Shown here one piece after another: positions 35,068 to 47,579 of a stretch of 64,000 bases of DNA; position 1 is the stretch's first letter, and the number at the start of each line of letters is the position of its first letter. The notes beneath the pieces were generated by a model. It searched no databases. It worked only from the letters and a program-made list of their open reading frames with translations, and had not been told where the DNA came from. A program made the translations under genes and the position numbers. Origin of the DNA: Eretmocerus hayati (lineage: Eukaryota > Arthropoda > Insecta > Hymenoptera > Aphelinidae); the NCBI GenBank assembly GCA_029851415.1, contig CM056744.1:119196838-119260837 (forward strand), read 5' to 3'.

Positions 35068-38000
35068 CTTCAAATACGTACTTTTAGATCTCAAAAGATT
35101 CTTTTTAAAACCTTAATTTGCTGGGAGAATCTGGATTCGTGCGGATATAAATGAAGGATTTAATCGGCGTTGGACCGGTTTGAGTAGCGAAATGATCGTG
35201 ATAATTTTCCGAAATTTCCAAATTCCCAAGGAAAATTCAAGGACTTCAAGGACTGTAAGGACATATGCTGGGTTTCGAGGACATTTCAAGGATTAAGGTC
35301 TTCAAGGTCCGCTAGACCTTGTCTCATTTCAACCTATATTAATCAAAAAGAAAAAAAAATGAGTAAATGAATGGAATGAAACAAAATCTGAGAGCCAACT
35401 ATTTTTGTATATCGTTTCCTTGTGGAACTTGTTGAAAGAAGTCTCATGTGGAATCTTACTTCATGTCGAGCTTCACGTAAAACCGCAGTGTAATCAATCG
35501 GAGCAATGTTTTTTGTTGTGAAACACATATCTGTTATTGCGCTATAGCTACCGTAACACCTGTGTATAAGACGTCCCATAGATGAGACGCATCCCATATT
35601 TTGAAACGAAAAATGAGAAAAAAGTAAGAGAACGCATGTAAAGTGCAGTCATAGATAAGACGCACCCTTATTTTTTATTGCGCTCATCAGAACTGGTTTT
35701 TTTGGTGTATCCTATAAACACGTAAATACGGCATTTCTTTCTGTTGGCATATTATGAAATTATCATGTTCACTTTGAATTATGTAAAGAAAAATGATCAA
35801 GATGGGTATTCCGTCCGCACAAGCGAAGAGATCTATATTTGAACATGGGTGATTCAATGACAGATCCATGATCTAACTACTAACATGAACATGCAAACCA
35901 TGTTTGTGATCTATAGTGATGCTCAACTTTTTGTCACGTCCATCTAATATACTTGTTTTATGAGTAAAACTCTTCCCGAGAATACGATGCAGAATTCACT
36001 TGAATACATTACTTCCAGACTGTTCAATACTTGACGGGTAATCCGCATTTACTAAAGAACATTCAAAATAGAGTAGATTTCAGCGTTAAATGGCATATTG
36101 GCCAGATGCCTTCCCATGGCCGGCAATCACATAGTCAACTATGATTTTGAAAATCAAGTTGATTGGTATGGATAACTTTCTATAGTTCGTGAGACCGACT
36201 TAGAGAAAAGTGGCTTCAAAGTTTTGAGTACAATGGTGACTTGGAAACAAGATTATTTGAAAATCTAGACTCGGCAGTGGTAAAAATAACTTGATCAAAT
36301 AAAATTACGAGTCGCAATGTAATGCTAATTTTTGAGTCTGGTACACTGCGAAGTTCTCGTCAACCGACATTTTTCATCAAAAAAATGACGCTGCCATGAA
36401 ATATTCCTTTTATATTACAATTTGCGGACCTATTTGTTTCTCAAGTGGGTAAGCTCAAAATCAAACGATTGCAAATAAACTCAAATGTATGCTAGCTGGA
36501 GTTCGTGAAGATACTGAGAGAGCATTATCATTATATTTGAATCGATTAACATCATTTATGGTGCCTTCAAAGGTATATGTAATGATGAGTTCGTGGTATA
36601 GGTCACGTAATGGAGTGATGAAAGATTGAGCTACTCGATTAAGGAGATCATTGAAACAATCTATTTGTGAAATGAGATGAGGTATGAGAGGTGTCAAAAT
36701 TCTTAGTTTTGAAACAAAACTTACCATAATAGTAATACTTAATCCTAGGTACCCCTAAGTACAGAAAAAAAATTTAATCAATTAGATCGAGGCACGTTCA
36801 AAAGTGAGTCCTCTCAACTTCGGAAAAGAGCAATTCAAAATTTGGACAAAACCATGTTTTTTTATTCGATTTTTCATTTCGATCTTGTGTTTTTCAGATA
36901 AAGTGTTACCGACATCAAGTTTTCAAAATAATAAATCAATCATGAGCTATTTTCACATTTATAAGTTATACGTTTTCATGTGTAAATTGTGTAGGTTGTT
37001 GTGCCAATGTGATCAATCAGAAATTCAACGTCGTCTTTCTACACAAATATGCACAAGAGCTTTCGGAAAATATTGCAAGCATTGCGACGCAACTTTATCC
37101 ATGGACAATGAAAGCTTGTCTCAACACTAAGATGCCATATCAAAAATTTCAATACATACTTATACAATTTTCAAACATGTAGTCGTTGACAAAATTTCGT
37201 ACAAAAGTGAGTGTAACTTTGAATCAGATTGTTATAGATGAACGGTTAAGTAACGACTGAGCAACAACCTTCACATTCAATATTGAATTTCGCAAAGTTG
37301 AGATTAAATTGTGATCATTTTTCTAGCATTTACAAACTACTAGCAAGTTCAATACATGTTCGAAACAATGCATACAAAAATACATCCACAAGATTAAAAT
37401 AAAAATATACAATGCTCTTCCACAAAAATGGTACAAAACGGCGATCCACGTAAAACTACAAGTTGTTGCGAAATCATTTATACACATAATTAATCGTGAT
37501 CAGAAATTATTGACAATCGTCCATAAATGACTAGCATGAAAATGATTAGCAGACAAAGCGAATAATTTTTTCGCTTATAGGATACGAGCTAGGACCAAAC
37601 TAAATTAGCATAAAATCTAAATGTACACGATGGACTGTTTCTTCATCAAAATTGCCGTCATTCCTTAAGCTCATAAACTTGCGATGATTTCATGCAAATA
37701 TCAGTATAACGAAATTCTATCCCACCTGCAGCATAAACACATTCAACGTTGAATAGAAACAGTGATTGTTTTCCGTACAGATGACAAAGAATAAATGAAT
37801 GCCGAACGACAATAAGAATTGGTACCATTTCAAAACAATTATTACTATTTTTCACTTCCGAAAATTTCTCGAAAACTTTTCAGCGCGAAGTGTTAATCGT
37901 CTAATTTCAGTTACACTTATGACTTATCAAATTAAATTAGTAATAATTGACTCACCCCTCTGAATGAGTGTCAAAACGAAGGGAACTGGCTAATCGAATA

Positions 38001-38084
38001 ATTTTTAATTGTTCATTAATCGTCAAAATCTACCGAGAGTAGAAATTCATTGAGCATTCCTCCTAAATTGGTGAATCCGTGAAA

Positions 38085-41000
38085 TTATCCCTTGAAGGCG
38101 CGCGTGTTGTCGGTAACAGGCTGATACGACGAAAATATGTATGACGGGCGACTAGTAGACGATTGTAGATCAGGATGACGATGCAGAGTGTTGTTGAGAA
38201 CGTCGGCACTTGAATAAAGTAGTGGTACTCGCTCTTCTGGTACATTTTTGATCGGCGTCGGACAGGAAGAAAACGGAAAATGAAAATAAACAGAACATTG
38301 GTGCAAAAATTATTTTCCAAATTTCAATATGATTTGATAGATCTTCTGATGTCAACACGACACTCGTGCACGTAATCCACACATTTATTGACAGATAGAC
38401 TTGATTAATCATGTAAGATGTAATGTAAGCGTCTGAAGTTCTGAGGCGTAACTTCTTGTATCATCAAGTACCGTGTCTACCCTCTAGTTGAGTCTAAACC
38501 CAAATTAAGATGTTATATACTGTTTCGAGACATCCGTCCGAGTTATGAACCTTGTCACCATCAGACAATTCATTTACAAGGAAGTCCAGCCTTCTAATCG
38601 TCAATAATTGATGAAGATGCAAAACGAAATCACGCGAAAGTATGATATGATGCAACTCGAGTATTTATTACTGGGATCTCAAAAATTGTAAATCTTTGAA
38701 GGAAATGAGTACGAATCTCCATCACTGGAGTGGTAAACATGATATCAGTCGATAGAGACGAGACAAATTTGTCACACAAGTTGATCAATTTTCAATGCCC
38801 TGATGATAATCAGTTTGAAGTTCACAATAGCCAGGGATCCACATGCAAAAATTGAAAAGCCTTGCCTGACTGCCGGGCAGATACGGTACGTAGCAGAGAT
38901 ATCGATCATAAGTCGAACACGTTTAAACAAAAGTATATATTACAATCGCGAAGCATTTCATTATTAGATTAATTTTTGCGCATGTATGTAACAGACAAGT
39001 TGGTACTAAGCAGTGAATTTTACGTGCCAAGAAACAACGATTATCCATGCTCCATTCAGTGAAAATTGTTTTGCAAGAGCCTTAAATTATATGGAATAAG
39101 TGCATGATATACGTGCTGACACATTTGTGAAATTGTCAACAATTTTGTTGAGATAAATACCTTGCAATTGACGACTTATCAGGGCCGTGATACCTTGACT
39201 GTCGCCCGTTTTTTTCACAACGAACATTTTGGCATCGACCTCGTTCTCTTGATGTGACATAGTACCGAATCCAATTGCTTGGCCATTTTGTTGTTGATGA
39301 ACATTGTTGCTAGCGGCTGTTGTCTCGCTCACCTGTGAGAAAATTTGAACATTCATTTGAAACAAAAATGATACGAATCGCCTTAGCATCCAAGCAATTA
39401 TTGAGTGGGTCTAATTCATAAGATATGAGTATATTTTTAATAAAAAACAAAAACTAGCATCCAACGCATAAAATGATGTTTAAAAGTTTATGCCACTCTT
39501 TGATGAATGAATATATGGAAGACGAACTCTTTTCGAAAATTACTTTATATCACGCTTGATCTGCAGAAGTGCTCTTTCCCGCAACTAACTATGTAAGTTG
39601 CGATGCGTAGTGTTTTCATAAATTTGGAGAACCTCAAATGAGATCTTTCATAAGAGTATTTAAACATTTCACGCTCGATTTTAAAAGATTGATCTAGATA
39701 ACTTCGACTTTCGGATGAAACGGTTAGTTCGACTGGATTCCAATCTCGGGGAATGGAAGTGTTTCAAGAGCTTTCAAAGGTATTTCCATTTTCAATAATT
39801 TATTAGCAACGAATGACGTACCTGCATAAGTTTTTTCACAACATCTCTGCCAAGAATGTGATCAAAAACGGCTTGAAGGAATTGATCATTGATTATACTC
39901 AGCTTCAATTTATCTCGATGCCACAGAAGCACCCGTGATTCTTCCATGGCAGTGATAGAAACCTAGAAAATGAAACCGTATATTAGATAGAGTCAACATC
40001 AAAATTTGATCAAATTCATACCTGAAAAGACTCGTCTGTAGATACAGCAAACCATTCAGGGGAATCAAGAAATTGATGTGAAAAGACTATGTGCAGTGCT
40101 TTTCCGTTCTGTGATACGACTAATCTGCAATAAAATTAATATCGTCAGTTTCGTATAAGTATCAAGCTTCATGTGAAAGGGATCAAAATATCGAGAGTGT
40201 TATACATTTTTGTGTGACTCACTTACTTTCCAGAAAGCACCAAGGAAAGGGAATCAACTTTGGTAACTTTTTCTTGAGCGTAGACCTCTTGATACTTGAG
40301 CTGTCTAATCGTCTTCATACAACTCAGTACTTTTTTAAACTGATGACGAGATACTCTTAGTGGTTGAAAGACTGTGACATACACCTGAGGATATCAAGAA
40401 ATCCCTCATTGATATTATAATACTTGAGTTGATATGGCTTGGTAACTACTAAAAAAAATATTTCAGTTGAAAATAACGAAACCTACAGAAACTATTCCTT
40501 ATAAAAGATCGATTTTTACGGGAATTCAGTTTTAAAATATGTTTAAAACAAGGCCTATGCAAAAATGAAGAATGTAAAAAAGTGGCCAGAGAAGGACTTG
40601 TACTACACGTGCGCATTAGATTTCAAAGGCCTACTAAAAGCAACTAAATGGAAAAAATGAAGCGAACCTCTTCGATCTCTTTTGAGAAATTGATGGGCCT
40701 GAGGCGGTAGAGTAGCGTGCACACATGCACGAAGTCAATAAGCACGAACAAGGCGTTCCAAAGGGCTGCATCCAACCAGCATACGATGCTCCAGGCCCAT
40801 AGCGCAAGGAAGGCACAGCCGATTAGGAGCGTGCACCTCAAGTAGAGCACGCCGTGCAGTCCGCTAGGAGCCAAGTGCGACAGCAGGAAGAACGCGTTCG
40901 CCAATTGGAAGTACACATGGTTTACGTAGATACCTTGATAAGGCTGGCAAGTTAGAGCTCCGCTCAGAAAGTTGAGAGGCACTAGTGGCAAGTTTAGATC

Positions 41001-41526
41001 ACTTGAGCCGGTCACCGATCCTCGAGAATCTAAATAACGAAGTGCAAATCGTGAGTTCAACGAATTCATTGATAACGTGCTCTAAGCAAATGTTAGGCCG
41101 TCAATTTCTTGCATGTACCCTTCACACACCACAGAGCAGTTAATTAATTTGTGGAATCACTTTATACGTGATAGTCTCGTGCTTTGCGGTAATAAAAAAA
41201 GACTCTTTAAAAGCTGATACCATTTTGAATCTACATACAACTCTTGATTACAATGTACAGAGTATAGAAAATTGGCAATGGAACTAACCGATATCACTGG
41301 GGCGCGTGGTCGTATTCTTGCAATCAACGCTGCATCCAGCCTGTGTCGGCCGCGGAGCTTGCGATGTGCCGACGGTCCGAGCGGCCACCTGGACCTGGGC
41401 CGGTGTCGTGTCAATCGCGTCAGCATTGATGACTAAAGAGTTGCAACACCATAAAAGGCAGATGAGAGCGAAAAAATTTATTCGGATGGCATCTCGGCCT
41501 CTCAGATGGTCGCAGCAGATCCACAT
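38085..41526 (-). CDS. Popeye domain-containing protein (POPDC/BVES family)
   Basis: Seven exons: 41289-41526, 40668-41029, 40227-40384, 40022-40124, 39822-39962, 39161-39332 and 38085-38236, phases 1, 0, 2, 0, 0 and 1, 441 aa. Exon 2 holds the Popeye signature NHVYFQLANAFFLLSHLAPS, three membrane segments and TLLYRLRPINFSKEIEE. Exons 3-5 form the cyclic-nucleotide-binding-like domain, with the conserved phosphate-binding-cassette blocks FLDSPEW (271-277) and FQVSITA (286-292). Popeye proteins are plasma-membrane cAMP-binding effectors, mostly in muscle. Exon 1 adds a hydrophobic leader and an extracellular segment with an NTT glycosylation site. The last two exons form a polar tail rich in Ser/Gln; the final join (acceptor at 38237) is the least certain, but it keeps phase and frame. 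Start chosen at the only ATG of the open frame giving a leader. Confidence 0.93.
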
Positions 41527-44500
41527 TCCCGCATCACCAAGCGCTGTTTGACCTTCTGTCTCTCCTCCACGATTCAACGATGTTCCTTGATCGCGACGAG
41601 CTGGCGTTTTCGGGAAGTTTTTGGTGACTTCTGATGAGTTGAACTGCTCAATGCCTCATCTGTAAGATCCATATAATTTTTGAAAATATAACTCATAAAA
41701 TCGTATCTTAAGGGGATGCTAAAACAGATTAAAATGAAAATTTGGAAGATATCCATAGCAGAGTATATTTATGAGTCACCTGATTCTATGAAGCTAGAAT
41801 ATCAAGAATGAACAAAGGAGTAATTTCTACTGTAGTGCAAGAGCATCAATATTCTATTGTGGGAAAGCAGAAATGTGTTGAGTTGCTCACTATTCTCGTG
41901 ACTAGTATCTTATCTGTCTCAATTTTTTATTCATTGTCAATAACTCATGAGAACTGACATGAACAAAGAGCCAGATATTAATGAGGTATGTTTGCAATGT
42001 GCGAGTGACTAAACAAATGTGTTCAAAGTGAAGAAAATTGTCAAGATTATTTTTATAATTTATGATTCTTAATCATAGACATTACTCACCTAGAACAAAG
42101 CTGCTTCAATATTTTGAATCTTTCTATCATCTTCACACTGGAATAATTTTGTCATTTGCTTGAACGAGCAAGCAATGGCAAGGGCTCAAATATTCTCATG
42201 AAGAAAGCAAGCACAGAATCTTGAAGGAAGCTCATTCATCTTCGAATGCTTTTGCAATCAGTGGTAACATGGGCCAATGAGTTGGGTACTATTCTTCAGT
42301 CATTCACTGCAACCTGAAAGAGAATGCAATGAATGGAGTAAGCATGCATGTTGTAATACTATAAAATTGAGTAGGAAGATTCCCCAGCTTTCCATTTCTT
42401 ATTGAGTAGCTATTAGCTTAGATGGAGAAAGCTAGACTTATAGAGCGAAACATTCCATTCCTTTTTCATTGCTAATAAAATTTGCACAAGCTCTACCTTA
42501 ATCACTCGGATAATTTTTCAAATTCAATAAATTCTTCTGCACTGCTTTGAATCAAGTATCCAATATTTACCAATCATGAAAATTGAAAAATACTTTGAGC
42601 ACAAGGTCTTTGAAATGAAAGAAGAGGAATACAGTAGCATTTGTGCAGGAGTGTACACTCGTATAAGAAAGATAAGCCAGTCAATATTCCAATATTCAAT
42701 TTGGGTCAGTGAAGCTCTCCAACTTTCATTTAGCTTTGTTGAATAGAGTTGTTAAACACGTGAGAGTGGGTATATCATGCCAGCTGCATACTGTCTTTAG
42801 GTATATTATAGCATGTACTTATTGCGAATCCGTTGGGAGAGTTGAAGAATAAAAGTATCACACATGTCGCGCGCCGCAAATTACAATTCATTTTCACCAA
42901 TGTATACGATGAGCTGCTGCGGTGCCCGCTAGCTAAACGTAAACAGGCTGTAGAAAAACGGATATTTCGTTCGTCGAAGAACTCTCGCAATGACAAGAAA
43001 CCGTCATAGTATACACGTCACAGTCGATCCCAAAAGGCTCGTATTCGCGCTCGTAAAAGGATTTCTTTTTTTTCGGATCTGCGCCGGCATGCACATCTTC
43101 TTCCTACTCATCGTATATAGGGCCATCGACCCGTCCCTCGAGGGCTTTTCTAAAGCTCTCCTTGAGCTCGTCCGCCCACTCACCTCGTATCCCACAAATA
43201 TGCGGGCTTTGGCATCAATTTTTATTATTTACGAGAGTAGCACAGTAATAATGAATCGAACTCGGCTTGTAAAAAAAATAAAACACTCGCGATGATCGGA
43301 CTGCACCCACTTCTGTACGGGGTTGCACTAGTACCCTACAAAACAGAACAGACTTTGGATTGGAGTATACATTTTCGCGGGGGGGTCAGATGAGCATCAT
43401 AGCAATAGCAGCAGGGGGTGGCCGTACTCTGATATATCAACTTCGCGCTCACTCATATCTATCTCACCCCCTCGTTTTGATTGTTTTTACTCTGGAGTTT
43501 ACAGCAGGATATATATTTGATACAGCAGATGGATGAGATTTGAAGCCGTGATACACAGAGAATAATCGATCGATGCACGCGGATTCGTAAGGAGTTGCCG
43601 GTATGTGAGATTGAGTTGGAAAAGGATAATAGAGCCGATTATTATGAGACCCCTTCGCCCACCTACTCACTTTCGTTATACACATCACCTACACGTTTCC
43701 TTTCTCTAATTCTCGTCTAGATAATCTTTCTGACAATTGTTATATGCACTATCGTCAGCTATATTCTACACCCACTCGTGTTGAGATATCACACCCAACG
43801 AGATCAATGGAGGCTGTGAATGAATTTCATCAAGTTAGGATCGACCTGAGTCCTGCTGATAAAAAAAAACGTCGCAACTCAAAGTGTTCGATGAAGAAAA
43901 ATATGCACTGATGAGGATCTGTGTGTATACCTGTCAGTTTGACGAGCCGGGCAGTATTACCTAGTTCTTTCTTGGGCACTTGGCCAAAAAATATTCACAG
44001 GACATTTTAGAATTTGGATGGGGGCAAATGCAGCACGCGATCACTTCGGCGAGCAGAAAGCAACTGACGCGAATATTGCAGATTGCAGCTGCGCGGTGAG
44101 ACTTCTGCTAGTATAAGTGGCGCCATAGTGCGCCATAAATATATCTATGTATATAATTAGGTATATAGGTATATATGTATGCCCAGCTATCGTTCGGCGC
44201 GCGGTATTCAGTAATTTGGCGAAAAATATGTTTTACGCGGCGGAAGCCTAGGCTGGAATTTATAGACGTCACTAACAGTAAGCGAGTCCCTAAGCTAGTG
44301 ATGGTCAGTTAAAGTTAGGTCAAGATTTCAATCCCACGGCATTGGCAAAATACCTAACCTTCACTGACCACCACTAACTTGAGTGCTGAGTAGCGTCTAT
44401 AAATTCCAGCCCTAGACTCGCCAACAAACGAGCTATCTTGCTTGTCCTAATTCGCCCCACTCTCCCCTATATAATATCTTTGCTTATAAAGAACGCCATC

Positions 44501-45061
44501 AGTTGCGCGAACCGAACTGGAAACTGCAACAACTCTGAGAAACGAGAACCACCTAATCCGCCAAACCGCCACTTAGTTCGATTTTTCAAAACTGGATCCT
44601 TTGAGTTTTCGACCGGAAGACGAAAGATTCGATGCAACGACCATTTTGTGTCGTGCTTCATGTCGATCAGGACTCCTGATTCAGGAGACGGGCAGCAGTG
44701 AGCAGAGACAGGTACCACCCGGGAATCTACTGTTAGAGCAAGTGCAAATAATACTTAGCAAAATATTATCGTGCGGTCTCATCTGATGAACTTACGACAT
44801 CCTGAGAAAACATTAATCAGAGGCACTAATAATAATAATCTATCCATACCGAGTCTTCGAAATACGAGACCAAGTAAACATTCTACTGTGACTATCATTT
44901 TTGAGGTCTGTGCAGAATTCAACAGGTAGGTATGTGCGGCATCTATTCCCTGAATCTCCATATATGTCACCATCCGTTTTTGAATACCGGTATTATGATT
45001 ATATCGTAGGTTTCATATTCTTATAACTTTTCGGTACTCATGATATTCTAGTTCGAAGAAA
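41527..45061. promoter_or_regulatory. Divergent upstream region, Popeye gene and RING gene
   Basis: About 3.5 kb between two head-to-head starts. GC-rich islands lie at about 42870-43200 and 44040-44240, the latter with TATAT/GTATAT microsatellite sequence at 44138-44180. A 161 bp MITE sits at 44251-44411. Open frames at 42990-43295 and 44438-44786 occur on both strands and match no family. Confidence 0.45.
44251..44411. mobile_element. Short TIR MITE with CTA duplication
   Basis: 161 bp bounded by inverted GGCTGGAATTTATAGACG and CGTCTATAAATTCCAGCC, with CTA on both flanks (44248-44250, 44412-44414). The pairing continues inward through TGATGGTCAGTTAAAGTTAG and its reverse copy. The 3 bp target suggests a PIF/Harbinger relative, though the CTA target leaves this open. 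Confidence 0.6.
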
Positions 45062-46169
45062 ATGATGGAGTGGTTACGTTGTAATTTCTGCTGGGTCAAG
45101 GTAGAATCCCAGGCGCAACCATTCCACTTCACTCAGTGTGGGCATATTTACTGCTCCAAATGTGTTGGTAAAGGTAAGAACATTCCGTATAGAGATGTCG
45201 CATATACTATTGTGGGTAATCTGTACCTCTGATTTCTAGCAATCAAAAGATGTTTTCAGTGTGGCACTATGGACACAATTGCTTTGCCTCTGAAAGAACC
45301 TTTGAGCCCTCAAATTGAGCACTACTTCCAGAACTCTGCTGATTTGCTTGATAAAGTAACGTCAGCTCAAAAATTTCAAGAAACTCAGTTAAGTCTGTGT
45401 TTGCAAAGAGGTGATGCTGCGGTAAGAGAGATCATAATATGTTATAGTCATAGAGTATCATCCGATTATAAGATTTCTTTTTTTTAATATTAAATACAAA
45501 AACTCCAGTCACATGGTGCGGTAGTTGAGCTAGTATGAATTTGAACTACAGTTGGATTTGCTTTCAGGATGCTAAATACCAAGCGCTAAAAGAAGCGTAT
45601 TGGAAGAACAATGAGGATCTGAAAAAAATAAACGAAAAGTATACCAGACTTAAAATGATGGTGGTTGCCATGCAACAAGAACAAAAGAAGAAAGCTGCAC
45701 CTGCCAGATACACTCTGTAAGTCTCGAATCACTCTTAAAATTTTCTCAAAGTATTCAAGTCATATTTTGTTTACAAAAAATGATTTCTAACTCCCCAAAT
45801 AACATTTTCAACATTTGATTAAATCAACATCAAAACGTGGAATCAAACTCTTCAAAGATGAAACGGTGCATCCAGTAATCAATATTGTGTTTCTGTTTTT
45901 TTATTTCAATCAATAGCCCATCAATGACACCCATGAATCACGTCAAACAACATGAGCACAACCAAGTGACGCCTCATTCTCGCAATCATCAGAGAGACAG
46001 CTCAATGAGAAATGATGGGGTTTTCAGAGTTCCCTCACTAACCACAGTGCCCAGACCTGCTGGATATTATTCAGGTTCAGCAAGCTCTAGCTCATCTAGA
46101 GGAATTTACAATCCAAGTTCAAACCAAAAGTTCAAACTTAAAACCAAAACTGTACGAAAATCTTTATGA
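45062..46169 (+). CDS. RNF212/Zip3-type RING protein, meiotic crossover factor
   Basis: Four exons: 45062-45173, 45240-45421, 45568-45716 and 45917-46169, phases 1, 0 and 2, 231 aa. The N-terminus has a full C3HC4 RING: Cys7, Cys10, Cys26, His28, Cys31, Cys34, Cys42 and Cys45 (MMEWLRCNFC..., FTQCGHIYCSKC, CFQCG). Starting the RING within ten residues of the N-terminus, then a coiled coil (about 95-145, rich in Lys/Glu/Leu) and a Ser-rich basic tail, is the layout of the Zip3/HEI10/RNF212 family. These are probable SUMO or ubiquitin E3 ligases on meiotic chromosomes that choose crossover sites; fly members are Vilya, Narya and Nenya. The tail is Ser-rich (SGSASSSSSRG). An ATTCTAG acceptor just before the ATG suggests an upstream noncoding exon. 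A palindrome covers the stop codon. Confidence 0.87.
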
Positions 46170-46251
46170 ATACTGAACAATTCAAGAGATCTGTACTTGG
46201 TATGGCACTAACTACAGATCTTTTGAATTGTTCAGTATTCATAAAGATTTT
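46157..46251. repeat. Inverted repeat over the stop codon of the RING gene
   Basis: The arms 46157-46194 and 46214-46251 are 38 bp and match with one difference; the loop is 19 bp. The left arm contains the last codons and TGA of the RING protein (TCTTTATGAATACTGAACAA). In RNA it would form a strong hairpin at the start of the 3' UTR. Confidence 0.85.
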
Positions 46252-47579
46252 TGGCTAGTTTCCACGGGTGTTTTGGTCTCCATTTGCTAACCAGACTAGA
46301 GATTTAATACTAGTTACTCCTTTGGCATTAACGATAATGGAATCTCAAAACTCTACGCTAGCTCTGATAGAGTATCAACCAATTGACAAAACTATTAAGG
46401 GTAATTGAAATATTTGTGATTTTGTCTCCTGAACATTATAGCGCTCTATCTTGGACGGCATAGAATCATAAATTGTTAGAGATTGCCACACAAGTCTTGT
46501 AGCTATCAGTCATTGAATTTCAAGTTGCTTCTTATTAATATAAATTATAAGCATAGCTAGAACTCTTGGTCTAGATTAGAAAACGAAAAAATGAGATCAC
46601 TTAAGTTTTGCTTAACTATTTTAAAATGAGTGAGCTGCAGAAACTTATTTTAAATTAAAAGGCGACCCATTGAAGAACTGGACCCTTTGATGAACTAGAG
46701 TAAATACGCGTTTGTATATTTGTAAAAGAAAAATTTACAAACGCATTGTACCTGGTTTATTTAGGAGTTTAGCATAAATGAGTACTATCAATCAAAGAAG
46801 CGATTCTAAACAACTTACCAAAACTTGAGTATGTGTTCTCATTTGCCGTTCTACATTATTCATTATATATAGTTCTTTTTTCTTGCTCTTTTGAAATTAT
46901 CCACACAGAAAGTAAGTGTCTTAGGGCTCTCCTCTAGGATCAAGTGGAATCAATTTACGTCGTATTTCGTTATTTTTATCTCTTGCAGAGCGCTTTAGAT
47001 TGAATTATAATTCTATAGAATAGTACGTGATTTCTCGTTATCTTATGTAGAGTCATACATTTTCCAACTTGACAACTTCCCATAAGCTTTTAAGTTTTTA
47101 TGAAGAGTTTAATTTTATATATCATTAAGTCATAGAGAAGTTCTATTATTTTTGTTACATTTGTGGTAAAAAGTTGTCAACGCTGGTAATTACGTGATTA
47201 AATTTCCAATAAATATCTTTGTTGATTAAAATATACTCCACCGATTCGTTATTGCTCGCTTACACTAACTATTTTTCTATGATTTTCGATGATATCGATA
47301 TATTCTTCTCTCGAAAGATGATCAAATGAGATTATGACCCGTTCGCAAAGATCACTTTGTAATCTCGACCAGTCCATGCGAAGCTCTACGTAATAAAATC
47401 AACGTCACTTGAGAGATACGTTGAAAAAGCGGATGAACAAATACTCTCACATAAAATCCAAATAAGTACTCTTCAATCCCCGAAAAATCTAACTTCGAGT
47501 CGCGATTTTCTTGGATTTGTAAGATGCTTTTTTATTTTTCAAAGAATTACTCAATTCAATAAATTCAATTCGGTTGCAG
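46252..47579. other. Intergenic region after the RING gene
   Basis: AT-rich sequence with no recognised gene. It probably contains the RING gene 3' UTR. It may also contain a first exon for the cysteine peptide candidate at 47580, which I could not identify. Confidence 0.4.

Larger units (their letters stand above)
29159..38084. other. Gene-poor 8.9 kb between Ashwin and the Popeye gene
   Basis: Convergent region. Apart from one hairpin repeat (30983-31164), one fold-back (32466-32900) and a possible small secreted peptide frame (34852-35067), it shows only short AT-rich open frames on both strands. A short possible exon at 29733-29792 opens MVYLSRLRRD and ends in a GTAAGC donor, but no partner exon was found. 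A run of TCAAGGA-like units lies near 35220-35320. Confidence 0.5.

Noticed and set aside
35220..35320. TCAAGGA-like units and a short stem, considered as a microRNA
   Set aside because: The stem is short and interrupted, and the units look like a decayed simple repeat.
36461..36727. 88-codon minus-strand frame near the Popeye gene
   Set aside because: No known family, no partner exon, and composition like the surrounding AT-rich DNA.
36804..37130. Cysteine-rich 108-codon frame
   Set aside because: The cysteine pairs do not form a zinc finger or RING pattern, and there is no promoter or splice support.
42990..43295. 101-codon frame in the divergent promoter region
   Set aside because: A frame of similar length lies on the opposite strand; the hydrophobic segment alone is not evidence for a membrane protein.
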